This document shows positions 12,702 to 22,555 of a stretch of DNA of 64,000 nucleotides, piece after piece. The notes beneath the pieces were generated by a model. The model was not told the origin of the DNA. It worked only from the letters and a program-made list of their open reading frames with translations, and searched no databases. Origin of the DNA: Salvia splendens (lineage: Eukaryota; Streptophyta; Magnoliopsida; Lamiales; Lamiaceae); contig NC_056048.1 in NCBI RefSeq assembly GCF_004379255.2, positions 4,464,001-4,528,000 of the forward strand. The letters run 5' to 3'. The translations under genes and the position numbers were made by a program. The stretch's first letter is position 1. Every line of letters starts with the position of its first letter.

Positions 12702-13985
12702 ATGGCTAGTGACAGTGATAGCGAGGATGAATTGGAGGTCGCTGTGGAAGGTGTGATAGATAGGCTGCTACACCAGAGGGAGCAGCGGCGGCAGCAGGCG
12801 GCGGTACATCGGCCGATCCATCGTCGAACTACAATACCATGTGACCACATTGCTGCAAATATTCAGTTGTATCAGGACTACTTCGCTCCGCAGTCGCATT
12901 TTGGGGATGCCTTATTCCGGTGATGTTTTAGGATGCATCGTCCGCTGTTTATGCATATCGTGGGTGCTTTAGAGAAAAGATACCTGTATTTTAGGATCAG
13001 GGAGGATGCAGTTGGCAAACCCGGACTCACGCCCTTACAGAAGTGCACTGTCGCAATCAGACAACTGGCGTACGGAGGTGCGGCCGACATGTTCAACGAG
13101 TACCTCCACATTGGCGAATCGACAGCCGTCGAGTGTCTACAGAATTTTTGCACGGGCGTGAGAGCGATATTCGGGGAGCAGTATCTTCGGAGTCCGAGCC
13201 CCGAAGACTGCCAGAGGCTTATAGATATGCATGGGTCGGTGCACGGGTTCCCTGGGATGTTGGGCAGCATAGATTGTATACATTGGGAGTGGAAGAACTG
13301 CCCCGCCGCCTGGAAGGGGATGTACACTACCGGCTTCAAAGCCAAGCATCCCACGATGATCCTTGAAGCTGTAGCTGACTACCGGCTATGAATATGGCAT
13401 GCTTATTTTGGAGTCGCCGGGTCAAACAACGACATCAACGTTCTCTAGTCGTCGCCCCTGTTCAACGCTCAGTGCAATGGCGTTGGTCCCGCCATCAGTT
13501 TCGTCGCCAACTGCAACCAGCACAATATGGGATACTATTTGGCGGATGGGATATACCCAAACTGGCCCGTCTTTGTGAAGACAATCAAGCATCCGCTCGG
13601 ACAAAAGAAGTCATACTTTGCGAGCCGTCAGGAAGCAGCGCGCAAGGATGTGGAGCGAGCATTTAGTGTGCTCCAAAGTCGATGGGCGGTAGTAAAGGGT
13701 CCTGCATGGCAGTGGTATATTCCCAACATCGGTGATGTCATGTACGCATGTATCATAATGCACAACATGATTGTCGAAAATGAAGATGCGGAACTGACTC
13801 AGTGGACCAATGAAGATGATACGGGTACAGGTCCAAGTCACGGCGTGGCCACCGCGAATGTGAATATGGGGGTACCTCATGGAGAGGTCGAGCGGATGCG
13901 TGCATTTGCCGACATGCGGCAAGCAGATGCCCATGTTCGACTTCAGCACGATATTATTGAAGAAGTTTGGACGCGGAGGGGTTGA
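12702..13985 (+). pseudogene. Harbinger (HARBI1-like, DDE_Tnp_4) transposase with three in-frame stops
   Basis: One reading frame of 428 codons runs from ATG 12702 to the TGA at 13983-13985, broken only by stops at 12921-12923 (TGA), 13389-13391 (TGA) and 13446-13448 (TAG). Recognisable transposase blocks in order are: acidic N-terminus with RPIHRR; GSIDCIHWEWKNCP with the first catalytic Asp; ILEAVADY; FGVAGSNNDINVL with the second Asp; YYLADGIYP; ARKDVERAFSVLQSRW with the catalytic Glu; and the C-terminal IIEEVWTRRG. Catalytic residues remain, so inactivation is by nonsense mutations alone. No frameshift is needed, which suggests fairly recent loss. A full-length product is not expected. 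Confidence 0.92.
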
Positions 13986-14201
13986 CTTTGATGTTATTAC
14001 TTTTTTTTATTTTATTACTATGTAATTTTTTTTTTCAAATCATGTATGTTTTTTTTAATGAAGTTGATAATTTTTCCCGTTCGTATTCGTGTTGAAATTT
14101 TATTTCCGTAAACGTAAATTGCTTTATTTGTGAATTTGTGATTTTTTTTATTGCGGGAAGTCCTAGTGGGAAGGGCGATGGGAAGGACGGATTGTGAAGG
14201 G

Positions 14202-14307
14202 GAAGTCCTAGTGACGTGGCAGTGGGATGGGAAGTCCTAGTGACGTGGCAGTGGGATGGGATGTCCTAGTGACGTGGCAAGAGGTGTTTTTGGGAAGTCC
14301 TAGTGGA
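14202..14307 (+). repeat. 29-bp subterminal tandem repeat of Harbinger element
   Basis: Units start at 14202, 14231 and 14260 (GAAGTCCTAGTGACGTGGCA) with a partial copy at about 14292. They lie just inside the right terminus. Such subterminal repeats are candidate binding sites for the Myb-like ORF1 product or the transposase, which is an inference. Confidence 0.75.
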
Positions 14308-14856
14308 TGTCCGAGTGGGACATCTGTGCATTGGAGATGCTCTAACACTGATGTCGCTACTTTTTCTCTACCTCTCTCTTACTTTACTAATTCTTTTATC
14401 TTATTTTACCAATTATGCATTAAAACCCGTGTTGTGTTAAAAGTTTCAATTTTTCAAAGACAGATGTAGTATATACGCATACAGTGTTTTTTATAACTTC
14501 GAATTTTAAATATGAATTAATAATAAAATACTTGGATGTGAATGGATATGGAAAGCTTATTTTATCCTAAATGATCATAAAAGTGTAATTATATAATACA
14601 TTATAAGAACATAAAAGTTTATGCTTTTCTCATTGGTTAAAAAAGTTGTGGTTGTTTACTAAATTACTATTAACATAGTTCTGCATTAGAGTGTCCACTA
14701 TGGGACCGCGGCGCCTATAGCCCCGGCGGGGGCAGTCCTGGGGCGGACGAGGAAAATGGGAGCGGTAGGCGGAGGACGGGCATGCGGCGAGTTTGGGGCG
14801 AGGACGCGCCTACTCCGGGGCGGACGCGGCGAATAGGCGGGGCTAGGCATGCACAA

Positions 14857-15330
14857 ACCGGCCCGGCCCGCCGGTTCATGAACCGGAACCGGGCCTGGAA
14901 CCGGCGGTTTGAACCGGCAGGCGGGTTGAAGGGTCGGAAGGGCCGGTTCAGGTTCGGTAATATATTGAACCGTGAACCGGCGGTTCAAAACTGGCGGTTC
15001 GGCGGTTCAAACCGCCGGTTCAAAGGGTCGAACAGTGTTTCGTAGGTTAGGGGTTCGTAGGGTTCGCGTAGGGGTTTAGGATAGCCATTGGAACCGGCGG
15101 TTTGCGGGGTAAACCGCCGGGTTGAGGGGTAAATCGGAGGTTTGTCGGGGTAAACCGGCGGTTCGGGAGCCGGTTTCTGACGGTTCCGGCAACTTTTCAG
15201 AGGCTAGGTCGTAGGGTCAGTGTTTAGGCCTGCAAAACCGGTCATAAACCGCTGGTTTTCGGTCAGAAACTGGCAGTTTTCTGACGCAAACCGTGGACAG
15301 CTCGCCGGTTTCGGCGGTAAACCGGCGGTT
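14857..15330. repeat. Left subterminal CCGGCGGTT motif cluster of hAT
   Basis: Many variants of AACCGGCGGTT in both orientations occur across about 470 bp between the left terminus and the transposase promoter. They are likely transposase-binding sites by analogy with Ac/Ds subterminal repeats. The mirrored cluster is at 18455-18640. Confidence 0.8.
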
Positions 15331-15642
15331 CACGGCAGATTTCAAATTTTCAAAATTTTTTTTCATCCAATTTTACTCCTATAAATACCCCACTTCTCCT
15401 TCATTATTCCTTGCCCCATTCCTTGAACTTTCGGAATTTCATTCTCAATCTCCATTTCTCTATTCTCTCCTCATTCTCTCTAATTGCGCAAGTTTAATTA
15501 TACACTTTCTACTCACTACTATATTTGTTGTGCTCATAATTTACCACTTCTTTTATACTTCATACATATTTCATTCCAAGTCCATATTACTTTTCATAGA
15601 TCACATTCTCGTATTCCTTCTAGCACCGGCGGAAATGAGGAG

Positions 15643-17750
15643 ATGTCTCCCCCTGTACCCACTAACACGGCAAAAGCTTTGAAATCGGACATTTTTATCA
15701 AACACTACAAGAAGGTCCAGGTGGTGATTCCAAGTCCTCACGATCCGAACTCTCAAGAAGAGACTTCGGACTTTCATGTTTACTGCAATTATTGCGATAA
15801 AGTGTACAAATGGTCCGCCGGTGGTGGATATGACACCCTCCGTCGCCATTTAGTGTCAAAGCATCCGGTAGAATGCGGCACTGCCTCTACCCAAAGCCAA
15901 CTAAACTTCCAACCCGCCGGCTCGGGTTCGTCAGGTGCGCCTCTATTTAAATATGATAAAAAGAATTTTGATGATACAATGACTAGATGGGCGGCTATGA
16001 AGCATATGCCCTTTAATGTTTTTGATGACAAAAGTTTTGAGGTTACTATGCAAAGTGGGTTGAATGTAGCAATCAAAAGAATAGGTAGAATGACCGTGCA
16101 ACGATCTACCGTTCGGCAGTGCTTGGAGAAAAGGTAGAATTATCACGTTATTTAGTTAACATGGGCCACAGGGTGAACATTTGCTCAGATGTTTGGACGG
16201 ATTGTTTTAACCGTCATTCATACATGGGTATTACGGTTCACTTTGTGGACAACAGTTGGACTTTGAACAAGCGTTTAATTGGTTTTAGAGAATTTGAAAG
16301 TCCACACACTGCACCCGAAATTGCTTCTTTGATTATACATGTGTTGAATGAGTTTCAGTTATGCAACAAGATATTTTCTATTGGTTTTGATAATGCAACT
16401 GCCAACACCGCAAGTATTGTCGATTTGATTGCGGCTTGTACACCGGTAATTGGAGGTAAGTATTTTCATCAAAGATGCATTTGCCATATTTTAAATTTAT
16501 GTGTACAGGATGCACTTGAATTATGGCAAAAGCATGTTTCTCCTATTAGAAATGCAGTTAGATTAATCCATCAAAAGCCACCTATTGGCAAAGCATGGAA
16601 GAAATATTGTCATCAAAAGAATGTCAGGTACACGAATTTTACTATGGATGTGTCTCATAGATGGAATTCGACATATGATTGTCTGAATTCTACTTTGACA
16701 CATAAAGATGCTTTATGTGATTTTTATAGAACTAACCCCTACCGTGATTTATATCTTTCGCATAGTTGTTGGGATAACAGTTTGGCTTTATTTAAATTGT
16801 TCAAATATTTCAAAAATGCTACTGTTGAATTGTCGGGTGTTTATTATTGCACTGTTGTTCGTGTTTTGGAGCATTGCATGTACATATCCCTTGGTTTTAA
16901 AACTGCAATGAAAAATGCTTCCTCTTCTCCCGAGTTAATGTGCGTTTTGTATTATATGATTGAAAAATGGCTCAAGTATTTCAGTGAGATTCTTAACGTG
17001 TTTTTGATTGCAAAGGTATTGGATCCAAAATGGAAATTAGTAGGTACCACTAGAATTTTAGATTTTTATTATAACAATTTGAGTTCAATTGATCTTGGTC
17101 CCCTTCAAGCAATCCAATCGGATACTAGCGACGAATTTGGAGTCGACCTCTCAGAAACCTTTCAAATAAACCTCCCGGACCGGTCAGTTGTGCAACAAAA
17201 CCTCGAGTATAACTTGCGCTCTCTCTACACCGAATATGAAACCAAGTATAACACCACTCACCAAGTCAGAAGACCCCCTCCTCCACAACATAACTATGGC
17301 TTTGCATTTCAAGCCGATTATGATGACCCCGACGCGCAATCCCAACTAGCCGACCTATACAACTACAGCACCGGCGGAAGGTCCTCAGATATGGTCAGTG
17401 AATTAGATTTATATTTTGAATCACTCTTTTCCTTTGGTGATGAAGGTCCTACTCCTCCCGCCCAAATCGACGTCCTCGATTGGTGGGGGACCCACGAGAA
17501 AGATTTTCACATCCTTGCTTCAATGGCCAAGGAGATTTTTTCTGCTCCGGCTTCCACCGTCGCCGTCGAGTCCGCTTTTAGTGTTGGCTCGCGCGTTTTG
17601 GATGAATCAAGAAGTAAGCTCTCGGCGAAAAATATGGAAGCCGTGATGTTACTTGATGATTGGGCCAAAGCTGACGTCCGAGAACAAGAAAATGATTGGA
17701 ATGATCGTCAAGAGGGATCACAAGATGAATTCACCGGGGATGAAGATTAG
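15643..17750 (+). pseudogene. hAT-family transposase (BED finger, RNase H-like, dimerisation domain), frameshifted
   Basis: The first frame starts at ATG 15643 (MSPPVPTNTAKALK) and contains a BED-type zinc finger (CNYC then RRHLVSKH). It hits TAG at 16135-16137. The second frame, open from about 16119 to 17750, continues without missing family sequence: ICSDVWTD with the first catalytic Asp, GFDNATAN with the second, CHILNL, then LDWWGTHEKDFHILASMAKE and VESAFS with the catalytic Glu, the C-terminal hAT dimerisation region. A one-base indel in or near the GAGAAAAGG run at 16124-16132 would explain the break. Everything else looks intact at about 700 residues, so this copy died recently, or the break could be a sequencing error. 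Confidence 0.93.
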
Positions 17751-18454
17751 GCCAACCGTCAACCGCCGCCGGCCAAGCCAAATAGGTAAGTAAGGTAAGA
17801 GAACTACGTGGACTTTGATTCCCTAATGCAAATGAGCAATTGGGATACGTAGGCACCTCAACTTAAATTTTTAATTTAAGTTGAGCTCAAGTCCTTTTTC
17901 TTTTATTTCTTTTTTTCTCATTAATTCCTACTTTAAAAATATGCAAATACAATTACATAATTGTATTTGTATATACTCTAGTCGATGAAGTATATTTCTC
18001 TATACGGCTAAATGAGGGAAACTTTTGACAATTCTACTATAATTGTTGATTGTTAGACGAAACTCAACATTTAAAGTTGAATTGCTAAAGGTGTCCTTAA
18101 TTTAGTTATGTAGAAAGATCTTCTTCGCCGGTTAAGAGTATATATATAATACACTTATACGTTTAAGAACTTCAACGTCGTTTCTTGTCATTTGTAATTA
18201 GTTCTTCACTAGTAGTCTCATTTGTATTTAAATTTTGTTTAAGACTTCAAGACCGCATTATGTTTTCAATTTGTAATTGTTGTAACTTGTAACGTGTAAT
18301 TTGTAAACATGCAATTTCAATAAAATTGCAACTTTAGCCGTATTTTTTTCAATTTTATTTACTCACATTTCATACAAAAACAAACTTGAAAAGTGTAATG
18401 TAATTTGATTAAAATTGAAAAGTTGAAAAATGCAAAAAAAAACAAAAAAAAAAT
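17751..18454. other. 3' non-coding part of hAT element
   Basis: AT-rich sequence between the transposase stop and the right subterminal repeats. It probably contains the transposase 3' UTR. Nothing else seen. Confidence 0.5.
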
Positions 18455-18640
18455 TCGTCGAACCGTCGAACCGGCCCGGAACCGACGGTTCAAGCCGAAA
18501 ACCGGCGGTTTTGAACCGCCGCGTAAACCGCCGGTTTTTTGAACCGGAACCGGAACCGCCGGGACCTAGGCGGGCCGGTTCAGGTTCATGGATATCTCGA
18601 CCCTTGACCCGCCGATTCGGGCCCGGAACTAGCGGTTTCC
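18455..18640. repeat. Right subterminal CCGGCGGTT motif cluster of hAT
   Basis: Repeated AACCGGCGG / CCGCCGGTT words just inside the right terminus mirror the cluster at the left end. Confidence 0.8.
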
Positions 18641-18823
18641 GACCCTTGTGCATGCCTAGGCGGGGCTGCTATAGTGGAGCGGTGCCCGGCGCGGCGGTAG
18701 TCGGTGAATTTTTTTTAATTCAATTTAATTCACCTATAAATACACCTCATTCCATTCATTATTTTCACATCATTCCAACTCTTCATCACTCAAAATTTCT
18801 CTCACTAGAATTTGTGGTTAGAA

Positions 18824-18992
18824 ATGGACAATTTGTGGAAAGACACGTGGAATGCTCTGATTCAACCGGTGCAACACCAGGCCACCCAGGAGGATGCGGA
18901 GCGCTTGGCGGAGGACCACATCACATACCACACTCCAGACCGATTTGATTGAAGAAGTGTGGGCACGTAGGGGAGGTGGCGGCGTAGTGTGA
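18824..18992 (+). pseudogene. Internally deleted Harbinger transposase remnant
   Basis: ATG 18824 opens a 42-residue acidic segment (MDNLWKDTWNALIQPV...) that looks like a transposase N-terminus and ends at TGA 18950-18952. Overlapping it in another frame, from 18948, is IEEVWARRGGGGVV and a stop at 18990-18992. This matches the C-terminal IEEVWTRRG of the transposase at 12702-13985. The middle of the gene is therefore deleted, with the join near 18942-18947, and the two ends are out of frame. No function is possible. Confidence 0.8.
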
Positions 18993-19438
18993 ACACCTTT
19001 GTGATTTGCACTAGATAAAATTTTCGTTGTATAATTTTTCATGTACTTTAATACGACGAAAATTTAGTGTTTAATTTTAATTTCTTCACGTATAGTCGTT
19101 TTATTTAATTACGTATAGTCCGATAAATTTATTCATAATTACTTGAAACATTAAAATAAAAATTGATTATAAAATTTTGGGGCTATTGGTGTCCACCATA
19201 GTAGCGGAAACAAAAAATTTGGGGCTGTGGACACAAAAACTGGGCCTATGGACAAAAACTGGGGCGGGGCTATTTGAGTGTCCGTCTTATAGTGGACACC
19301 CTTAGAGCATCCACAATGGCGCCTAGCGCACCGCCTAGCCGAGCGCCGGCGCTAGGCGGTCGCTAGGCGAACCATTGCAGAAGCCGAAAACCGCCGAGCG
19401 GTTTTTCGGAAATGAATTTCGCCTAGCGCTAGGCGGTC

Positions 19439-19522
19439 AAAAACCGCTGGGCTATGCGCTGGGTGATCCGCTCGGCGCCATTGCAGCGCCCGGATCCCCC
19501 AGCGCATAGCCCAGCGGTTTTT
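19439..19522. repeat. 25-bp stem hairpin inside Harbinger B
   Basis: Bases 19439-19463 (core CCGCTGGGCTATGCGCTGGG) are perfectly complementary to 19498-19522, with a 34-nt loop. The flanking left end also holds shorter GCCTAGCGC/GCGCTAGGC inverted words, so the 5' end can fold extensively. Confidence 0.85.
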
Positions 19523-19635
19523 TTTTTAATTTTCGAAACACTATATATACGTGATTTGCACTTCATTTTCATTCGCACCACTTGTATTAACGAGTACTCT
19601 CTATCTTAATTTCTGTACAAGATCAACACCGAGAA

Positions 19636-21011
19636 ATGGATCTGAACAACGAGCCTAGTTCAGGGACGAGCGGTTCTCAAACTCCCTCAATCCCCGTTGG
19701 AGGCGGATGGAATCAGATGCCCGGGTACTACAACATGTACCCGTGGCAGCAGATGCTACCCGGGATGCCGACCGGGGGGAGTCCGCCGGGGGGGTTCCCG
19801 GCGATGCGGGGTTGGGCACCCAATATGCAGATGATGCCGGGGTGGGCACCCAATATGCAGATGATACCCGGGGGAGGTTCGGCGACGCAGGGGACGCCGG
19901 GGGGCGTACCGGCGACGCAGGTGACGCGGGGGGACGTTTATCGCCCCAGTTTTGATTTTTTGACTGCTTCGTCGCACACATCGACCCCAACGGATGCGCA
20001 GTTCACGCCGAGCGGTTTTGATGATTTTGCGTTGTCGGATTTGGGGTTTGATAGTCTCGGAGTTTCGGAAACTCCCGTTCAAACGGGGGGAGCAGTGCAG
20101 GGTAGTGGCACCCCAAAGAAGAAGGACAAGGGAAAGAAGGTCGGGGAGTCGTCGCAGCCGGGTGGGGACGACCCCACGGTACGGAGAAGGTGGACGGACG
20201 AGGAGAATGTTGCGCTGTCAAAGGCGTGGGTGAGTGTTTGCGACGATCCTCTTGCTTCTAATAACCAGAGGATTGTCAACGTGTGGGGCAAGGTAGCAGC
20301 AGCCTACTAGCTATTTTGCCCGGAGGGGAGGCCACACAACGGGGAGGATTGCCGGAAGGTGTGGAACCGAATCAGGGCTGCCGTCTCCCGATTTTCGGGT
20401 TTGTACGCCAATGCCCTCCGCATGCAGAGTAGTGGCCAAACGGAGGACGACTGCAGGAGGATAGCGGAGAAAGCCTTCCCCCAGCCCGGTTTGTATAAGG
20501 ACTTCACCTACTGGAATTGCTATCTTGTGCTGAACGACTCCGAGAATTCCGAGTAGGTGTCGACGCTGGCTGGCCGAAGAAGCATCGATTGAACTATACC
20601 AGGGATTACAGCGGCAGCAGCGGTGGTTCCCACGACCTCCCCGAGACGGACCAGGTGCTCCCCAACCCTCGTTCGTTCGGCCGCCGACCTCGCCCCGCTG
20701 GGCAAAAGCGGGCGCAACGGGAGGCGAGGGGGGTCGCCGGGGGTTCCCAGGAGGTCCAGTCGGCACCCCCCTTTGACCGCCAGTCTACAGAGGATCTCAA
20801 GTACTTCGCGCGTCAACAAACGCGCCAGATGATGGTGAAGACGTTAGCCGAATGGCGAGCGGCGACGGACCCTCAGGAGAAGAGATTTCTCTTCACATTG
20901 CTCGAGAGCATGAATGACGATCTGCGTGGAGGCGGCAGCGGAGGCGGCGGTGACAGTGGCGACGGAGGCGGCGGTGGCGGTGGCGACGGAGGCGAGGGAG
21001 CCGACGTGTGA
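19636..21011 (+). pseudogene. Harbinger ORF1: Myb/SANT-like accessory protein, disrupted
   Basis: From ATG 19636 a Gly/Pro/Met-rich N-terminus (MDLNNEPSSG..., repeats of GWAPNMQM) leads into a basic patch and RRRWTDEENVALSKAWVSV, a Myb/SANT-like trihelix. TAG at 20308-20310 interrupts it. The same frame resumes with FCPEGRPHNGEDCRKVWNRI to TAG 20554-20556. A frameshift near 20543 then moves to the frame ending at 21011, which contains KKHRLNYTRDYSG and a C-terminal region like the NAM-associated domain, closing with a (GGC)n-encoded glycine run. In PIF/Pong elements this protein partners the DDE transposase. One nonsense and one frameshift make it non-functional. Confidence 0.88.
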
Positions 21012-21354
21012 TTTTTTTTAAGCAATGTACTTTTTCGATTATGAATGTAATTTTTTTTAATAATGTACTTTTTAAAAAATTTTGTACTTTTTTTAATTTA
21101 TTGTAATTTTTTTAAAAAATTAAAATAGTATTATTAATGTTTCTCGTATATGTCTCGTAAATTAAATTCTGTATATTGTGTTATTAGTGATGTGGCTATT
21201 GATGTGGCTGGGCTATTTATGATATGTCTAGGCTATGATTGGGCTATTTCTGATATGGCAGGAGGATTTTTAGTATTGATGATGTGGCAGGAGGAGTTTG
21301 TGGCTGGGTTATGGCTGGGCTATTGCTGGGCTATAACCATTGTGGATGCTGTTA

Positions 21355-22490
21355 GTTGAGTGGTAGTTAGCCGGCGTCGGATCGCCGCAGCGGAGAGTAT
21401 GAGAATGTTAGTAAAGTGGATCGCGTAATCAGCCAATCACATTGCACCACCTGTATTCAACTTGCATCCCCAACAAATTAAGCCAATCACTTCACAAACC
21501 ACTCATGTCTCCCAGCAAATCATCTTTATTAATTACGTATCATTGATTCTTAATTTAGATATTTAATTTCCAATAGTTGTTGCTACTTTATGTTTCACAA
21601 CAAAAACTCTTAACTTGGTATGATTGATGGTTGAGGATTGTAATTCATAAAGTATACCGGAAAACAAAACTTGTGCGGTCATCATCGACTCGTTGGCGTG
21701 TTCCGTTGTTATTTGAACTCGGAAAACATTTTTTTTCTTTTGGTAGCTATCTCTCTGTGAATTGCAATTTCCCTTATAATATTCTGATCATATACCATGG
21801 CAATGCCTTGGAATTTACATAACATAAAGACAATGATTGGACCAGAGACGAAGTTGTCGTGTTGTGGACCAGATTCTGTTACACATGATTTTATGTTACA
21901 TAACATAAAATTATTTTTTGTGGTAGCAATAACCTAGGACCACTGCTATCTGTCGCTACGTTACTCCATTTCAATCAATTAAAAATTTATAAATAGTGGA
22001 GAAAACAATTAAAAATTAATTAGATTTCAAAATATTGATCTCGATGAAATATATTTCTATCACGAACATTTTGAAAGTGAATTCTGAAGATAAATGGGAA
22101 ATGATGAATTTAATTTATAGGTTTTAAACTTCTTCACAAACCGTAACTATTACTCCCTATGGAATCGAGTCGACCTCGCGCGATGTAATACTTTTACACT
22201 ATAAATCTTGCAAGTTGCAATAGAAGTATTATTAGGAGCAATAACTAAATTTGTTAGGTCCATTTAATCCTAACACATTGTGCTCTAAATACACATAACT
22301 AACATGTTGATTATTGGGTGCAACTCACTAAACCACAGTCGACAAAAAAAAGTGGGGTACATAATACATTTAATTCAATTAAAGTACTATAATCCATCAC
22401 AAGACAAAGACCAATAACAACCACCTACTATAATTCCAATGCCAATAATTTATTCAGCTACTTTTATTAGTAGTGAAATATCGGATCACG
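21355..22490. other. Intergenic, nothing recognised
   Basis: AT-rich DNA between Harbinger B and the HMA cluster. No supported coding sequence or repeat was identified. Confidence 0.45.
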
Positions 22491-22555
22491 GTGTACATGA
22501 TGCTTATTTGTATACCTTTCACTCGTTATAATAATAAAATGAAAATACAGACGCA

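Larger units (their letters stand above)
12442..14342 (+). mobile_element. PIF/Harbinger element, 1.9 kb, TAA target duplication
   Basis: Terminal inverted repeats GAGCATCTTCAATGG (left) and GAGCATCTCCAATGC (right, reverse complement) are flanked by TAA at 12439-12441 and 14343-14345, the 3-bp duplication typical of PIF/Harbinger. It lies inside the MITE and carries a degraded transposase gene but no Myb-like ORF1. A TATATATA box-like run is at about 12610. Confidence 0.92.
12334..14469. mobile_element. TA-flanked (Stowaway/mariner-like) MITE split by a Harbinger element
   Basis: The left end is CTACATCCGTCTCGTAAAAATAG and the right end, read in reverse complement, is CTACATCTGTCTTTGAAAAATTG. 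TA dinucleotides (12332-12333 and 14470-14471) flank both. Without the inserted Harbinger the MITE is about 232 bp. The same family, uninterrupted, is at about 38021-38289 and a relative is at 60692-60952. It is non-autonomous, with no transposase of its own. Confidence 0.85.
11507..14550. repeat. ~120-bp tandem repeat array, interrupted by transposons
   Basis: Units begin near 11507, 11641, 11761, 11871, 11996 (short), 12056, 12176 and 12297. Each contains TATTATTCCATTGGATGATAA, then CATGTAGTCGTTTTTATAACTTAG, then TAATTGGATGTGAATGG. The eighth unit stops at 12331 and resumes at 14472 (TATACGCATACAG), continuing to about 14550, so the transposons at 12334-14469 landed inside it. Unit length is roughly 110-135 bp with substitutions and one large deletion. 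No coding potential. Confidence 0.85.
14844..18658 (+). mobile_element. hAT transposon, 3.8 kb, perfect 8-bp target duplication
   Basis: Termini TAGGCATGCACAA and TTGTGCATGCCTA form a perfect 13-bp inverted repeat. GGCGGGGC occurs directly on both sides (14836-14843 and 18659-18666), the 8-bp target duplication diagnostic of hAT elements, and lies inside Harbinger element A. The interior carries a BED-finger hAT transposase with one frameshift. Dense CCGGCGGTT words fill both subterminal regions. Confidence 0.95.
14689..19301 (+). mobile_element. PIF/Harbinger element A (TTA duplication), split by a hAT element
   Basis: Left end GAGTGTCCACTAT follows TTA at 14686-14688; right end ATAGTGGACACCC precedes TTA at 19302-19304. 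Removing the hAT insertion and its duplicated 8 bp leaves about 790 bp. The interior holds a TATA-like CTATAAATA near 18735 and an internally deleted transposase remnant. It is a non-autonomous deletion derivative. Confidence 0.9.
19305..21351 (+). mobile_element. PIF/Harbinger element B carrying ORF1 only
   Basis: Left terminus GAGCATCCACAATGG and right terminus (reverse complement) CAGCATCCACAATGG are flanked by TTA at 19302-19304 and 21352-21354. The left TTA is also the right target duplication of element A, so the two elements abut. The element encodes only the Myb/SANT-like accessory protein (broken) and no DDE transposase. Confidence 0.9.
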
